Under the pieces are notes generated by a model. That model was given only the letters and a program-made list of their open reading frames with translations, had not been told where the DNA came from and searched no databases. This document shows, one piece after another, positions 1 through 13,219 of a DNA stretch of 64,000 bases. The position numbers and the translations under genes were made by a program. Each line of letters begins with the position of its first letter. The first letter of the stretch is position 1. This DNA comes from Humulus lupulus. Its lineage: Eukaryota; Streptophyta; Magnoliopsida; Rosales; Cannabaceae. The DNA lies in NCBI RefSeq assembly GCF_963169125.1, contig NC_084798.1:201743481-201807480 (forward strand), read 5' to 3'.

Positions 1-1546
1 AATGACCTTTGTTTTTGTCATTGTTCTCTTTCTCTGAGAGAGATTCCTAGATATTTTTCTATCCCTGAAAAGTTACGTTCTGTGAAAACTGATATCCTAT
101 ATTTAATATATCCAATATATTAAAATATTTGTTATTTTAAACAAATTCAAAATAATTGATCAGTTTTCAGATTTTTGTTTAAATAATAATATTTTAATCA
201 TATTAAAATATCTCATTATTTATTTAATATTTAAATAACTAAAATTGTGGAATCAAGAGACTAAGTCCATCTCTTATGCGTGTAGCACAGTGCCTTTGCA
301 CTGTGCCACACGTGTACCACATGCCTGTGATGGCATGTGATTTTTCCCAATTTTTATTATTATTTAAATACCAAAAATCCCAAAGATAAATTAATTATAT
401 TTTTGTTAAATCAAATAATTAATTAATTACACATAATTAAATAATAATTATGTTTGATACATAGAAAACTATTTTACTTATCACATAAGTCCTTTTTGCC
501 CATTTTTGTATTTGCCTTTGACAGTGATTGTTAAGCCATTTTGGGGACCATGAACCTATAATATTAAGCTCCAATAAATTGAAACTAAATAATTAAACTC
601 TTTAATTATAATAGTTAATTTATTAATTCTGATATTACTCTACTATAAATTCAGAATTGCACTCTTTATGTTATAGATATACTTTTACAGAAATCTTTTT
701 CTTAAGTCGTCCATTGATATAACCATCTTACAATAGTTCAACCCTCTAATTAATTAGTTCATAAATTAGAATGGGAGAATTACCATTTAACCTTTCTAAT
801 TTACTTCTTATTCCTTAAGTACCATTAATTCACTAGTGAATAATTAATCTATAATCTAATTATAGATTTGAGCTCAAAATCATTCAGTTCAAGAATTAAC
901 CCTTAAGGGAACTAATATACGATCCGTTAGGAAAGATTAGATTCCGTATTGTTGATACATGTTCTCAGCCATCCATGATATTAAATCTCCAAAACAAAAG
1001 TCATTAACCTCATTCTTTGAAGAGACCTTCACGAATGAATCAAAAGATTTAATAAACATGAACAGGAGTTCATGAACACTCATGATTTAGGTTGATCTAT
1101 AAATGATCATTAGTTATGATATGAATTACAAGTCTTTATTGTTAAATGATTTTTGGATAAAGACTTTAATTCATATCGGTCCATGCCATATATAATCATA
1201 TTATATAAAGCACATTTACCGAGATGTCTTTCCACATCAATAATCTGAATCTAGATTATTTGTATCATTATGATACTCAGTAAACCGTACTTACAACTCC
1301 AATTAAAGAATTCCATAACTTTAATTTATTGTTGTTGACTATTTTTATTCATTCATGTGATCTTAATTCTCTCGTACTAATACAAGATCACATCCTCAAT
1401 AATGAATATGGAATTTTTCTGATATTTACAAAATTATTCAAACAATAATTTAACAATCTAAATATGACAATAATAATAAACCATTGTATTTATTTAGTCA
1501 CAGAAAAACAAATGTCTTTACATGCTTTTAGGACACACTCCTAACA
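1..1546 (-). mobile_element. Copia-like LTR, partial (runs off left edge)
   Basis: Read on the minus strand the block begins TGTTAGGAGTGTGTCC at 1546 and continues as non-coding AT-rich sequence to the window edge. The TGTTAGG...start and general texture are those of a plant Ty1/copia LTR; the other end is outside the window. It abuts sequence (gtaaaggcaa from 1547) that belongs to the 3' region of a Tekay-type LTR, so it appears to be inserted inside that LTR. No coding capacity. The family is inferred, and it could be the edge of a complete element. Confidence 0.5.
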
Positions 1547-1921
1547 GTAAAGGCAAGGGCAAACTTGATCAGCCCTGACTTGGAGGGCTCTGTGAGCTGA
1601 ATGTACATGACCAGCTGCTCAGCCGCCACGGTTGTGAGGACGACAGGAACAGGAGAGCTATAAACATTTGTTTTACCTTAGAATGTCTGGTGGTTGTCTG
1701 TATTTTGGAGATTCTATAAACCGGCTTTTAAACACTGTTTTTTTGGGATCCCATGTGTAAAACTGTTTAATTATATAAAATGTATCTTTTGAGACCAAAA
1801 CCCTTTTAAACTCTAGCACATTTATGGTTAGTGACACATTCTTAACTAAATGACTTGATTAGCAAGTCCTGCACCTTTATAAGTACACAGTGTAGCAGTC
1901 CTGGCTATCCAGGGTGTTACA
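1547..1921 (+). mobile_element. 3' end of a Tekay-type Ty3/gypsy LTR
   Basis: The segment resembles the 3' part of the complete LTR at 8487-11066: a gtaaaggcaa stretch, an agctgctc...ccgccac block, a gggatccca block and the terminal gggtgttaca. Its upstream part is cut by the copia-like LTR at 1-1546. It ends at 1921 inside another LTR (the copia-type LTR continuing from 1922). Non-coding remnant. Confidence 0.65.
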
Positions 1922-3507
1922 CTTACACGTTGTGGTGTTATGTTCTTTCCAGAACATTAGTAAAGTAGATAAGATCGGATGTATTTGTTACATCGGACTG
2001 GACCAATATTGACAATTGATAAGATAAGTAAACATACCGCTATTATCTATTCTAGTCATATCATATAGTTGACCATAGGTCAATTCAATTTCAATTCTGA
2101 GTGGTTAGTATTCTAACTGATTGTATTATTTGAGTTTTTTGACTTGTTCGTTACCAGCTTACCCTACGGACTAGCCCATACTTACATCTTCGAAACTCGG
2201 TAGTATAATTGAGTGGGAGTGTTAATCATAGATATGAACATCTATAGCTTCTGATGAGGAAGTGAAACGATGGTTTCCTTTTAGTTTGGTTCAAGGTGTT
2301 AAATGATAGAGATCTCATTTCAGTAATTAAATTAGTTTACTGAAATATCATTTACAAGGAACTAAGTGTTTTAAGGATAAAATACAATGAGGGGTAAAAC
2401 GGTATTTTAGTCCCATCTCATTGTAGACCGTCTATAGAGGATTGAGTGACAATTATGGTTGTAACAATGGATAATTAATAGTGTATATATATTTGTTATA
2501 GAGTGTTCTATGAATTCAAGAGTGCAATTCCAAGTCTATAGTGGAGTCACGAGGAATTAATAAGTTAGTAAATTTATTTGTTAGATTTATGATAACTTAT
2601 TGGAACTTGATTTCATAGGCCCATGGTCCCCATTGTACCTTGGATAAAATCATCTAGATAGTCTCAATTAATTGATTTAATTATCAATTAGAATTATCAA
2701 AGTTGACCAGGTCAATTTTGGATAGTTTCACTGAGTTATGTAATTTTCAGAAGAAAAGAGAAATTAGGGCAGATTTATTAATTAAGATAAATTAGTATCT
2801 AAATTAATAAATAAGTTTAACTCAATGTTCAAATTATAAATAATTAATTTGATAAAGGATTTAAATAATTATTTAATTAATTAAATCAATAGAAAATAAT
2901 ACATGCCTTGATTTTAAGTCTAATGGGCTTATAATCAAATGAGAAATTTCACGGGCCTAAAGCCCATGATAATTTTGACCTAGGGCTTCAAATTGGCTAT
3001 TATTTTATTGATTTTTTAATTAAATTAAATGGCCTAATTGAGTCTATAAAAGAAGTGCTTAGAGAGAAGTCACAAGTTCAAATTTCTGAGACGACAGATA
3101 AGTTTGATAAGTCACAAGTCAGATTTTCTGATAGGTTTTAGATTATCTCTAAACATAAGAAATTTTCTAAGCCTCTTTATTATTTTCTCGTCTTCTCTCT
3201 GTATCTATCTCACGTGTTGAGAATCGCCCACACTAGTCTAGGTGATTTTAAGGATACATTGGAAGACTGTGAAGAAATTAGAAGAACGATTCAGTTTCTT
3301 GATAATACTCTGCGATAGATTGGATACAAGAGTTAGAGAAACTGAAGGAAAGACTCTTTCATTCCGCTGCGTATACTGTAAGTATTCTTTTCTTTGTTTC
3401 TCTTTGAATTCAATTTTAGAAACATGTTCTAGGTTATCTCATATTAATTTGTTTAATATTAGATATACATGAAAATAAATAAAGATCCTATATAAGTTTT
3501 CCTAACA
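1922..3507 (+). mobile_element. Copia-type LTR family B, 3' part
   Basis: This is a second copy of the solo LTR at 56242-58091: the two run closely parallel from 1922 (matching about 56531) to the shared 3' end ttttcctaaca at 3507. The missing 5' part should lie left of the window, because a Tekay LTR (ending 1921) is inserted at this point. It keeps a TATA-like ctataaaag at 3044. No real ORF; the 76-codon ORF at 3242 is within the LTR and is not conserved as a protein. Confidence 0.75.
3044..3052 (+). promoter_or_regulatory. TATA-like box of LTR family B
   Basis: ctataaaag lies about 460 bp before the LTR 3' end. The copy at 56242-58091 has ctataaaagg at the equivalent place (about 57650), so the motif is conserved between copies and is probably the LTR promoter. 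Confidence 0.5.
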
Positions 3508-4279
3508 AGTTATGGCCCCTGAATTGAATTACCCAGCTCTAGCCTTTAATTTCCTAAGCCTTCAACCCAATTCCTTCTGCCCATATTCCTTAACTTCCAA
3601 AGTGTAATAGAGAAAGAGAGAGAGAGAGAGAATACGTGAGAGGGAGAGAAGGCAGGGGAGTTCTATTTTCTTCTGTATTCTTCCTAAATAATCAGAGTAT
3701 ATCCCTTCTATGGAAAATACCACTTTGCCCCTCCACATACCTATTAATCATTTATTTAATCTAAGGGTCAAAATAGTCATTTATCCTCAATTCCCGCTAA
3801 TTCCTCGAGTGTTCTTAATATTAACCAATTAAATCTCGTCATCCAATTACTAAACAACTATTTACCCAAATGTCTAATAATCCCCGATATACTTTCCCAA
3901 TTCCCGAAAATTCCCCCAGGCTCCCCCCAGCCGGGTATAAATCCCCGCCGTGACTATTTCGCCAATCCGCTCACTAGGAATGTCTCGAGCCATATGCTGC
4001 AAATACATCCACATAATAGTGTGGTCTCAACAATTTATCGTACATAATTATATTTATGCCCTCAACGGGCCAAAATTACAAATATGCCCTTATAAACTAA
4101 ACAGGGCCCACATGCATATTAATTCTCATAAACATGCATTTCACATATCCATATAATCATAGGATCATGCATATCACATAGTCATGCATTTAATCGTTAA
4201 TTCACATAAATATCAATTATGCCCTCCCGACACACTAATCAAGGCCCTTAAGCCTTATTAGTAATTTTGGGTCGTTACA
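3508..4279 (-). mobile_element. 5' part of a Tekay-type LTR
   Basis: On the minus strand it starts TGTAACGACCCAAAATTAC at 4279 and closely resembles the start of the LTRs at 58221-60783 (minus) and 8487-11066 (plus). It is cut at 3507/3508 by the family-B LTR. It interrupts the Tat gypsy RT at 4280. It contains an imperfect (AG)n microsatellite at about 3610-3632. Non-coding. Confidence 0.75.
3610..3632. repeat. (AG)n microsatellite
   Basis: A run of about 11 AG units with one interruption, inside the Tekay LTR. Confidence 0.85.
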
Positions 4280-4878
4280 CTATGAAACTAATAATTTTTC
4301 CCGAAGATACCCTGAAGGAGCACTTTTGTGGGTCTAGTCTCATGTTGTACTTTCAGAGTATAGTAAATCACTCTGTGAGGTCGGCAACATGGTTACTAGT
4401 GTGCTTAGATTTTACTAGCATGTCATCCATATACACTTCCATGTTGTTTCTAATTTGTTCAGCGAACATGCGATTCACCAATCTCTGGTATGTTGCTCCA
4501 ACATTTTTTAAGCCCAAATGGCATCATGTTGCAACAATACAATCCTTTGTCCGTTGAGAAGCTCGTGTGTTCTTGGTCAGGAGCATGCATTGCTATTTTG
4601 TTATATCCAGAGTAAGCATCCATGAATGACATGATATCATGCCACGAGGTTGCATCAACTAGCTGAACAATTCGAGGCAATAGGAAGCAATCCTTTGGGC
4701 ACACTTTATTTAAGGCTGAATAGTCAATGCAAGTTGGCCATTTCCCATTTGGCTTGGGAACTAACACTGGATTGGCTATCCAGTCTGGGTAGTAACCTTC
4801 CCTTATGAAGCAATTTGCCTTTAGCCTATCAACTTCTTCCTTTAGGGCTTGCTTCCTTTCATCATCAAGGGGCCTCAT
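4280..4878 (-). pseudogene. Tat-type gypsy reverse transcriptase, truncated
   Basis: Minus-strand translation gives a gypsy RT start (ALKEEVDRLKAN, NPVLVPKPNGKW, FMDAYSGYN, MPFGL). A one-base change in an A-run near 4510 shifts frame; the other frame then continues with GATYQRL and the catalytic YMDDM box (about 4410-4425), followed by a stop soon after (about 4385) and a decayed CSF..SSGK region. The domain ends at 4280 against the inserted Tekay LTR. It would copy element RNA into cDNA in the particle; this copy cannot. Confidence 0.85.
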
Positions 4879-5057
4879 TTTTTGCTACTTAGGAGGGAAG
4901 TGTTTATCTATGTTCAAAGCGTGACTTATTATGTTAGGACTAATCCCAATCATATATGCAAGGGACCAAGCGAAAACATCTTGGTTTTCCCTCAAGAAGC
5001 ATGTTAACTGCTATTTTGCCTCCTTAGCAAGATTCTTTCCAAATTTTATCACTTTGG

Positions 5058-5591
5058 CTATGCCCTTATCATCAAGCTTGATGTCTTCGAGCTCAGCTCG
5101 TCTTCTCCCTTCATGGGGTTGATTTCATCTTCAACCTCGCAAATCCTCTCTACTATTTCCTCAATCATGACCAGGGCTTGGTCACTAGATTGACATTTTC
5201 CCCTCATGGAGATACTATAGCATTCTTGGGCTGCTAATTGATCTCCCTTCAGTGTCCCAATTCCACTTGGTGTTGGGAATTTCAGTGCTAAATGCCTTAT
5301 AGATGTCGCTACCCCTAGCCTAATCTGGGCTGGTCTCTCGAGCAAGACATTGTAGGCTAATAGGGTGTCAACCACTATGAATTTGAACATTCTCATGATT
5401 GAGATAGGATATTCTCCCAAAGGTACCAAAAGTTCGATTGCTCTAGTGCTGACTATCCCTTCTCTTGAAAATCCATAGAGGGTAATTGTGCACGCTTTTA
5501 AGTCTCGAATCGATAGACCCATCTTTTCCAATGTTGCCCTGTAAAAGATATTTACTAAGCTCTCGTTATCAATCAATACTCGGTGGACCAT
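5058..5591 (-). pseudogene. Tat-type gypsy aspartic protease region
   Basis: The open frame of about 177 codons contains VHRVLIDNES...NIFY..TLEKMGL, matching the retropepsin region just upstream of RT in Tat elements. The usual Gly after Asp-Asn/Thr in the active-site turn is Glu here (DNES), which would be expected to abolish catalysis. Downstream is the flap/ILG-like region (TLLAYNVLLERP). It lies between gag (6025-6788) and RT (4280-4878), as expected for gag-pol order. The ends of the frame are set by stops, not by a real start. Confidence 0.7.
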
Positions 5592-6024
5592 TTTGTTGGC
5601 GTGCTGGATAGTTATGACTAATGGGTCATTATGGGGAAATTAGACATAAGAGGCATCTTCTTCTGTAAAGGTTATTGGCTGGGATTCGACCCTTTGTTGC
5701 TTTGGAGCTCAATGCTCTGAAACATAGGGAGATCCATTCATGCTTGTCCCAGCTATGTGGGGTCCCCTGGAGATGGTTATTACATATTCTCCATCAATTG
5801 GAGGGGGTCGATTGTCTTCTTTATTAGGAGGTGTTGCGACTTATGGTTATGGTGCAGGTTGGGCCGATGCCACCCTTTGGTTTTGTGGTGCATGCCCCTG
5901 GTAATTATTCTTGTATCGAACATATTGTCAGAGATAACCCCTTGAGATCAAGCCCTCAATCTCGTCCTTTAATTGCTTGCATTCCTTAGTCATGTGACCA
6001 ATGCCCCTATGGAATCGACAATAA

Positions 6025-6788
6025 TTATTCTAATCTCATTTGGCGCATTGCTTCAGGTCGCCGAAACGGGAACTGATTCTCATTAACCATATATATGTTC
6101 TCCCGAATCTCTGTTAGCTCGATGTACAATGTGTAAATGGAGGTGTATTTATCTCTCTTTTTCTTCTTACTCCTTTCGACCTCGGGAGTATTTCCTTCAT
6201 TCTTCTTCCATTTTGAAAAATTATCACCAGAAGGTTGAGTTGTAGATGGTGTTGTCGAGCTTGTTGTAGAGTTAATGTTTATCGTTAACATTATTGGGGC
6301 AGTAGGCACTAATTGTAGTGCCGAACTGGCCTCGTCTACATTGATGAACTTCTGAGCTCGAAGAGTGAACTCTGCTATACTTCGCATCAGTTTTCATTGC
6401 AAATCCTCCCAAAGGGGGCTTACTGGCAAGATTCCAGCTCGAATAGCCATTAAATGGCTGTTGTCGTCAACATCTCGAGCTCGAGCTGCTTCAATATTAA
6501 ATCTTGCAAGATATTTCTTAAGTGACTGTCCTGGTTGTTGCTTAATGTTTGCCAAGAAGGAAGCTTTAGGCTTGATGCTTATTGCAGCCCGAAACTGTAT
6601 CGTAAAAGCTTTTGATAGTTGTTCCCATGACGAGATCGAATGTCTATGAAACTTGTTGAACCAACTTTTTGCAACTCCAGACAATGTTGTTGAGAAAAGC
6701 ATGCATCGAAGTTCGAGGCCAACATTATTGGCCCTCATCATTGTGTTGAACGTACTCAAGTAGCTACTAGGGTTAGTATTCCCATCAT
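6025..6788 (-). pseudogene. Tat-type gag, C-terminal half (split by solo LTR)
   Basis: Minus-strand reading from 6788 gives PYDGNTNPSSYLSTFN, then the retrotransposon gag core (FSTTLSGVAKSWFNK, SISSWEQLSKAF, LKKYLARFN), broken near 6390 into a second frame (6025-6387) with a Lys/Arg-rich stretch (RSKKKKRDKY). Upstream the protein continues, in sense, at 19603 (FKIPHVAP). The two halves are separated only by the Athila solo LTR and its 5-bp duplication. The nucleocapsid zinc knuckle is not clearly visible. Confidence 0.75.
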
Positions 6789-7543
6789 ATGGTTGATAAC
6801 TCTACAAAATAGAGTTATTTTGCCACATTTTTTATGCTAATTGTTGCTTAGTTCTTGAGTTTTTAATTGATTTATTAAGTTTTTAAGTAATTTTAAATTT
6901 ATTAGTCTTATTGTATTTTTCTAGATTTTTATATGTTTTTATAGATGTAACGACCCGCCTTTTCTTAACTAGACCCACTGAAACCCGACTATGATTATCC
7001 GGGGTCAACTAGACCCTTACGGTCAACTTTGGTAAAAATCGGACATTAAAAACTAAATAAACTTTAAAGTAGACTTTAGAAAAATTTACATTGGAGTACT
7101 TTGAAATAAAATATTATTTGGATGGGATCCCATAGTTTTAAAAACAAAACGTAGTTAAACGTAACTTAAGAAATAGTCTATGGCCATAGGGCCTTCTTTA
7201 AGTAAAACTAGTAAACATGAAATTGATAAAACTGTTACTAGACTCAGTGGAAAACTTAAGAGAACCCTGACAACCCCGCAGGTCGGTTGTTTCACAGTAT
7301 GCATACTTTAGACAGAATCCCCTCCAACTTATTGCACTGCTCCTTAAGCTTTGCCCTTACCTACACACACAGAGTAACTGATGAGCTATAACGCTCACTA
7401 AGGAAGCTAGCTACAACTTATGACTCCACTATCCAAAACAAACTTTGCATAACAGAAATGCATATCTAGAAATTGCAAACTGAGCAACACGTCTAGCATA
7501 TTCACATAAGTCAAAGTGTTGCGTAACATACTGAAAACATATA

Positions 7544-7899
7544 ACTGAGCCATCGTGTTATCTGTGGGGTCTTAATCCCCGTGTGGCCTCCATGGCCCAT
7601 AGAATACTCACCTCCCGTACCAAAGGGGTACACTCCGCTAAAACACGATGACTTTACTGACTTGGCGGCTAACCCCACTGTACGACTACATGGGGATCCA
7701 CCCTCACAAGGTTTCCCTTGTACTGAGCCATCGAGTTATCTGTGGGGTCATGATCCCCGGGTGGCCTCCGTGGCCTAGAGAATACTCACCTCCCGTGCCA
7801 AAGGGGTACACTCCGCTAAAACTCGATGACTTTACTGACTTGGCGACTAACCCCACTACACGGCTGCATGGGGTCCACCCTCACAAGGTTTCCCTTGAC
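7544..7899. repeat. 178-bp tandem duplication
   Basis: Two head-to-tail copies start at 7544 and 7722 (both actgagccatcg) and end in ggtttcccttg. Copies differ at scattered positions, so the duplication is not recent. It lies inside the Tekay-type LTR; the ORFs over it (7581, 7648) are by-products of the repeat. Confidence 0.85.
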
Positions 7900-8486
7900 A
7901 GTCACAAACATTGCACATGCATTCATGATAACTTTACTGCACTGAGCACATTCAAACCCGATAGATGGGTACTATCATGCGCATCCAGCCATATAATCAA
8001 ACATATATATAGCAACTAGAATTTAACCGACAGCATACAAACAAGCAAACAATTCGCTAAGATCACAACAAGCTAAGTTACTCTTGGTGTATACTTCCTT
8101 ACCTCTTGTCCTTAGCTTTCGTGAATTATGTCTTTGTGAGTATTTCTGATCGCGTTGAGACCCTATTATCATATTGGGACAATATGTCTTAGTTTATGCT
8201 TACTAAGATTCTAAAATATATAAGGGAATTTAAAAATAAAAAAAAAACTGAAATTCCTGACCCTGGCCCAAACCCGAGCCCTTGGGGTAAAATGACCATA
8301 ATACCCCTCTCAGAATCCCAAACTCAAGTCAAAACTTCCAATTATTTCTTAAAATTCTATTTTCCGATGCTCGAGTCCAATTCACGAGCCCCGAGTCCAC
8401 CTCTTGACCTTGAGACTTAAAATTGGTAATATTGTACTTCCTAAAATATTCTCCAAGTCCTTGCAAATATTTCGTAGGTTCTAAGT

Positions 8487-11066
8487 TGTAATGCCCCAAA
8501 TTTCCTAATAAGGTTTAGGACCTTGATTAGGAGGCCGGGAGGGCCATAATTGATTTATTGTGCTATTAAATGATAATATGCATGTTTAGGTGTATTAAAT
8601 ATGCATGTGAACTCATTTTTGAGTAATTGGGTGATTTTCATATTTTGGCCATTTCGGGCAAATTTGGCATATACGTGATATGTGTGTGGTGCTATATTAT
8701 TATTTGGTTATGCTAAGGTTACTGAGCACAAGACGATCCTAGGAGGTAAGCTAGTGGGAAAGTCACAACGGGATTTATTCTTAACTCGGAGTGAGTCAAG
8801 AGGTATTTAGAGCATTACCGGGTTATTGGGTAATGAGAATTAATATTTGGTGATAAATTGGGAGTTAGTAAGATTAGGGGGAAATTCTGGAGGTTTTGAC
8901 TATTTTTCCCCCGGGAGTGTTTTCGGGACCCCGAGTGTTAGGATTTGGTTGAAGTAACCTTTTAAAAGAATAAAAAGAACGTTCTGTACGTTCTCTCTCC
9001 CTCAAAGTTCCATTTTTGTTCCCCGATCGCATTTTCGAAGGTAACTTGAGTTCTAGGACTCGGATTCAAGCGAGGATTGAGGCATAGCAATCCTAGGGAA
9101 GATTAGAAGCTTATTAGCCGGAGGATTTAGTTGGGAAACAACTAAATCGAAGGTAATTCAAGTTTTAAGTTCTATGTTTTTAAAAGTTTTTAAGCTTGAA
9201 TTGGATTTTGTGTTTTGATGAGTTTTTAATTGATTTGAGACTTGGGTTTTGTTGGTTTTGGATGATGGGGATGTTTGGGAACTTTGATTTTTGAGGTTTG
9301 AGATGTTTGGATATGTTTTTGGGAGGTTTTAAAAGGTTAAAAATGGGGAAAAATGGCTGGTTTGAGGTAGTGCCGCGACCCTGTTCTTGGGCGTCGCGGC
9401 CCAGGCTTGAAGAAGCAGGTGGAGGTTCTGTTTTGCCTAAAGGCCGCAATGCTTGCCGGGAGGGTCGCGGCGCTTGGTGCGATTTTTGGCCAAACTAATG
9501 TTTTGAGCATGGGAACTTAACTCTAAGGGCCTGGGATCGATCCTACTACCTAGTTGAGTGGGATTTGTTGTCCCAGAGACTTGGGTTGGGTTTGGAAGTA
9601 TTTATTTACTCATTTTGATGAGGTTTTATATCATGGTTGTGAGTAGGTTATCAATAGGGGCTTGGAATCAGGATCGCTCTTGTGGCTCATTTATTGGTAA
9701 CCTGTGCTTGGACCAAAGGTAAGAAAATTGCACCCTGTGTATATGTGACATGCATGATTATTCTTGATGCATGTTGGATGTTTAAATGTAATGTACGAGA
9801 AACATGTGATTAGGACATGCTTTCTATACTGAGTATGATATTGTTCAGAACTTGAGCCTCTGTGTTTATGCATGATCCTAGTTGTGCTAGTAATTATTGA
9901 GTAAGCATGCTGAATGCCCTGTATTCGGTTATTTGACATATGATATATGTTTGGTGGCATTGCTTACTTGTGTATGGCACTGATTTATTAGTCAAAATCG
10001 GAAATGGTGTCAGATCCATCTGTGAAACTGTGATTTACTAGTCACGTTCACAACGGGTTGAACACTGGTCATGTTTTACTGACCTAAGAGTCAGAAACGG
10101 CATAAGCGTCGAGGACGCAGGGCCGAATGAAGATTAGATCTAATCGATATCAGCGTTGAATGACTCATATGGGGTATTAATGTTGGACCAACCTGAAGGT
10201 CGATGAAAATTATAAGCGCTTGGCTAGTCTAGGACTAGTTACTCAGAGCCAGGGCCTAAGGCCTAGGTGATTGCTTGTCACATGGCTAGGGAACAGTGTT
10301 CCATAGTTATGACTCTAGGGTCATGAGGAAGGTTATGTTGGTGACTAATCATCATGCACCTATCATGTTTAAGCTAGCGAAATGATCACTTATTTATAAA
10401 GGGAACGGAACCCACCTTAGTGACTTGTACCACTGTCACTCTTTTATTCAGGGCTATCAGTCCGGTATGGTTACCGGAACCATCAGTGTTAAATCACTTA
10501 TCTGATTGAGATTGACTTGATAGTCATCCACTCAGGAGGGCAGGATTTCTTATCCTGGATACCCATCATAACATGGATTTGTTGCCTGCTTGACTAGGGC
10601 TATATCTGCTAGGCGTGTGCCTTATGATTTGATGACATGTTATTACTGTTCATGAGCATATTGAGTTTTCTTGCTGGGCTTTGGCTCACGGGTGCTATGT
10701 GGTGCAGGTAAAGGCAAAAGAAAGCTGGACCATCCTTGAGCTGGAGAGCTTAGGTGGCGATGTGTACATATGCAGCTGCTCGACCACCACAGCCGAGGTT
10801 TGAAGAGGAACTAGGGTTTAACCTGATTTTGCTGCTTAGATCGGCTGGCTGTAAATATTTTCTTGTAATAGACCTCTAAATTATATTTTTGGGATCCCAA
10901 CGTATATAATAGACGTTCTAGTGAAACGTCATATCTTAACCAAAAATTTTAATCCCTAAACCGCTAATCATACTTAGTTACACGATTTTGGCCAAATGAC
11001 TCGATTAGCGAGTTTAGCACTGTTTACAAGGCACATTGTAACGGTCCCTGGAGTTAGGGCGTTACA
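8487..11066 (+). mobile_element. Tekay-type solo LTR
   Basis: Complete LTR of 2580 bp, TGTAATGCCCCAAATTTCC to AGGGCGTTACA, with the perfect TSD taagt (8482-8486, 11067-11071). Closely related to the minus-strand LTRs at 47356-49718 and 58221-60783; the former borders a real Tekay/Del-type gag, which fixes the family. It carries the typical 3' block tgctgggctttggctcacgg at about 10672. No coding sequence. Confidence 0.9.
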
Positions 11067-13219
11067 TAAGTCATCAAATCTAAACTTTGAAACTAACTCC
11101 CAAACCTAGAATTTTTCTTGAAGCTTACATAATAATTCCCGAGCCTAGCTTCTAAATTATTATACTTGAACAATTAACTAGAGAATTTTTATCCTTAATT
11201 CTCAATAATCAGATTTTGATCTTATAATACCTAATCCCAAGCCTTGCAGTAACTTTCTAAAGTTTCGGGACCAAATACCACTTTTTGTCCCCTTTGGTTA
11301 CAAATTTGTAACCATTAGTTACCAAAAGAAACAACAAACCATGCATGCATGCTCACGTGCACAAAGACTTCATCAATGGCTCCTTGTGCACGGCCAAGAA
11401 TGGCAAGCACTCTTCAAGTCCAGTTTCGAGTCATAGGTACCTCCCACAACGTTCACTGCCTCATCCTAGCACCACCATGACCTTCACCTCCGGCCACCAC
11501 CACCATCGCCACCGGTGGTGGTTGATCGAAGCAAACGGTCAACAATGACTCCCAAGTTTCATCCGTGACTCCCAAACCCACCAAAGGTGGAACCCAACCC
11601 CAAGGCAACTTCTAATACACCTCTGGAACTCTTAGGGGTGTGGAAGAACACCCAGCCATGGCCTTAAATATCATCACCGCCTGCAACCTCCATTAACGCC
11701 GGCGGTGAGGAAACTCTCAATGCAAGCATCGGCCATGGCTACAACCACCACCTTGCCACCCCAAAACTTAAGATCTACTATATTAGACTCTTCCCAACAC
11801 CTTAAGGATGTTCTCTAGTCCTAAAACGCTAATTAAAACCATACATAACAGGCCATAAATTCATCACCATCCTAAGAAATGAAAATGAAAAATCGGAAAC
11901 TTAAAACTACAAAGGAAATCTATGAATATATACCTCTTACTGTGGCCGGTTCTTGGTGTGTTCTTTCTTCTCCTCAACTCAGTCCAGAACACTATGAACA
12001 CAACAAAACCATTCGACATGAATTTGGAACTGAATATAAGAGAGAAATTAACACAAAGTAGGTTTGGACTTACATTATTTTGTTCTAACTATTCTTGTAC
12101 CAAACTCTCAAAACACTCCCTTCTTTCTCTTGATTTCTTCTACAATCAAAACAGAGGTTCTAAGGACGTGTCTAAAGTTCGTAATCCAAAGAAAACCAAG
12201 AAAAACTCACCTTGCCTTCTTCTTCTTGGACCCGAACGTACCACACTCTCAAGAACACCAAGTGTTCTTCATCTTTTCTCTCTCGGTTTCCCTTTCAATT
12301 TCGAAGATGGCTGAGAGAAACATGGCACCCCCTCTCAACCAACCTCTAATAACTACCCATGATCCTTTCAAAAACTTCCCACCAAAACTTGATTTGTGTG
12401 GTTGGCCGAGACACACACGTGAGAAGCACAATAATATATGTGCTGAAATGTTACATGCATTTTATCCAAAATAATGCATTAAACCATTGCTTAAAATAAT
12501 TAAAATCAACTATGGTCTAAGCACTAAATAATGCAACTTTGGTATAAACTTATGTCTATGATTTTATGTGAGTCCTTTCAATATAAAATCATAATTTTAA
12601 TCCCATAAAATTCCTTTTGAATTATTCATAGACTCTTAGTGAATAAGTCACAAAATCATAGTCTAAAATAATTCTAAGATTTTATGTGGATTCCAAACAC
12701 ATAAAATCATATACTTAAACTCTTTGAACAAGATGTCTATCTTAGACTTATTTCACATCTAAGTCCCCACACTATGGTTTAAAGCGATCAACTCACACTG
12801 CTTTAATTAAAATAATATTCACCAAATATTAATTTAATTATTACTCACTCTTAATAAAAAAAAATCACAAAATAATGTTTACATAAAACATAATAAAAAT
12901 AAATAAAAAATTTATGGGTTATTACAATATATATTTTATTGTATTATGTTGTAGTTAATTATTGGAATTATTGTTGTTTAATTTAAGGTAAAAAAATGTT
13001 GTATTATTGAGCTTAAATGTTAAATATAAATTAAGTTACAATTAATATTTTCAAATAATTAACTTGATTTATTTTATAGTTAGAAATATTTTATTATGAT
13101 TTATTTTGTAGGGAGTATATTGTTTTTTTTTGGGCTTTGAGAAGTAAGGAAATCAAAAGAAAGAAGTGGCATTTTTGAAGAAAGAAAGGAGAAAAATGAG
13201 GAAATTAAAGCATCCTTCA

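Larger units (their letters stand above)
6946..12926 (-). mobile_element. Tekay-type solo LTR inside solo LTR 1
   Basis: Plus-strand ends are TGTAACGACCC and GGGTTATTACA, so the two ends are also imperfect inverted repeats. The flanks ataga/atata differ at one of five bases, an old TSD. Alignment to the intact Athila LTR at 39932 shows the host sequence stopping and resuming exactly here. Orientation is minus, judged by the gtaagggcaaag-type 3' block near 7350. Without the nested LTR (8487-11066) it is about 3.4 kb, long for a solo LTR, so a short internal piece cannot be excluded. Confidence 0.65.

Noticed and set aside
7581..8019. ORFs with repeated PPWPIEYSPPVPKGYTPLK-like segments
   Set aside because: Produced by the 178-bp tandem duplication within an LTR; no protein family and no conservation.
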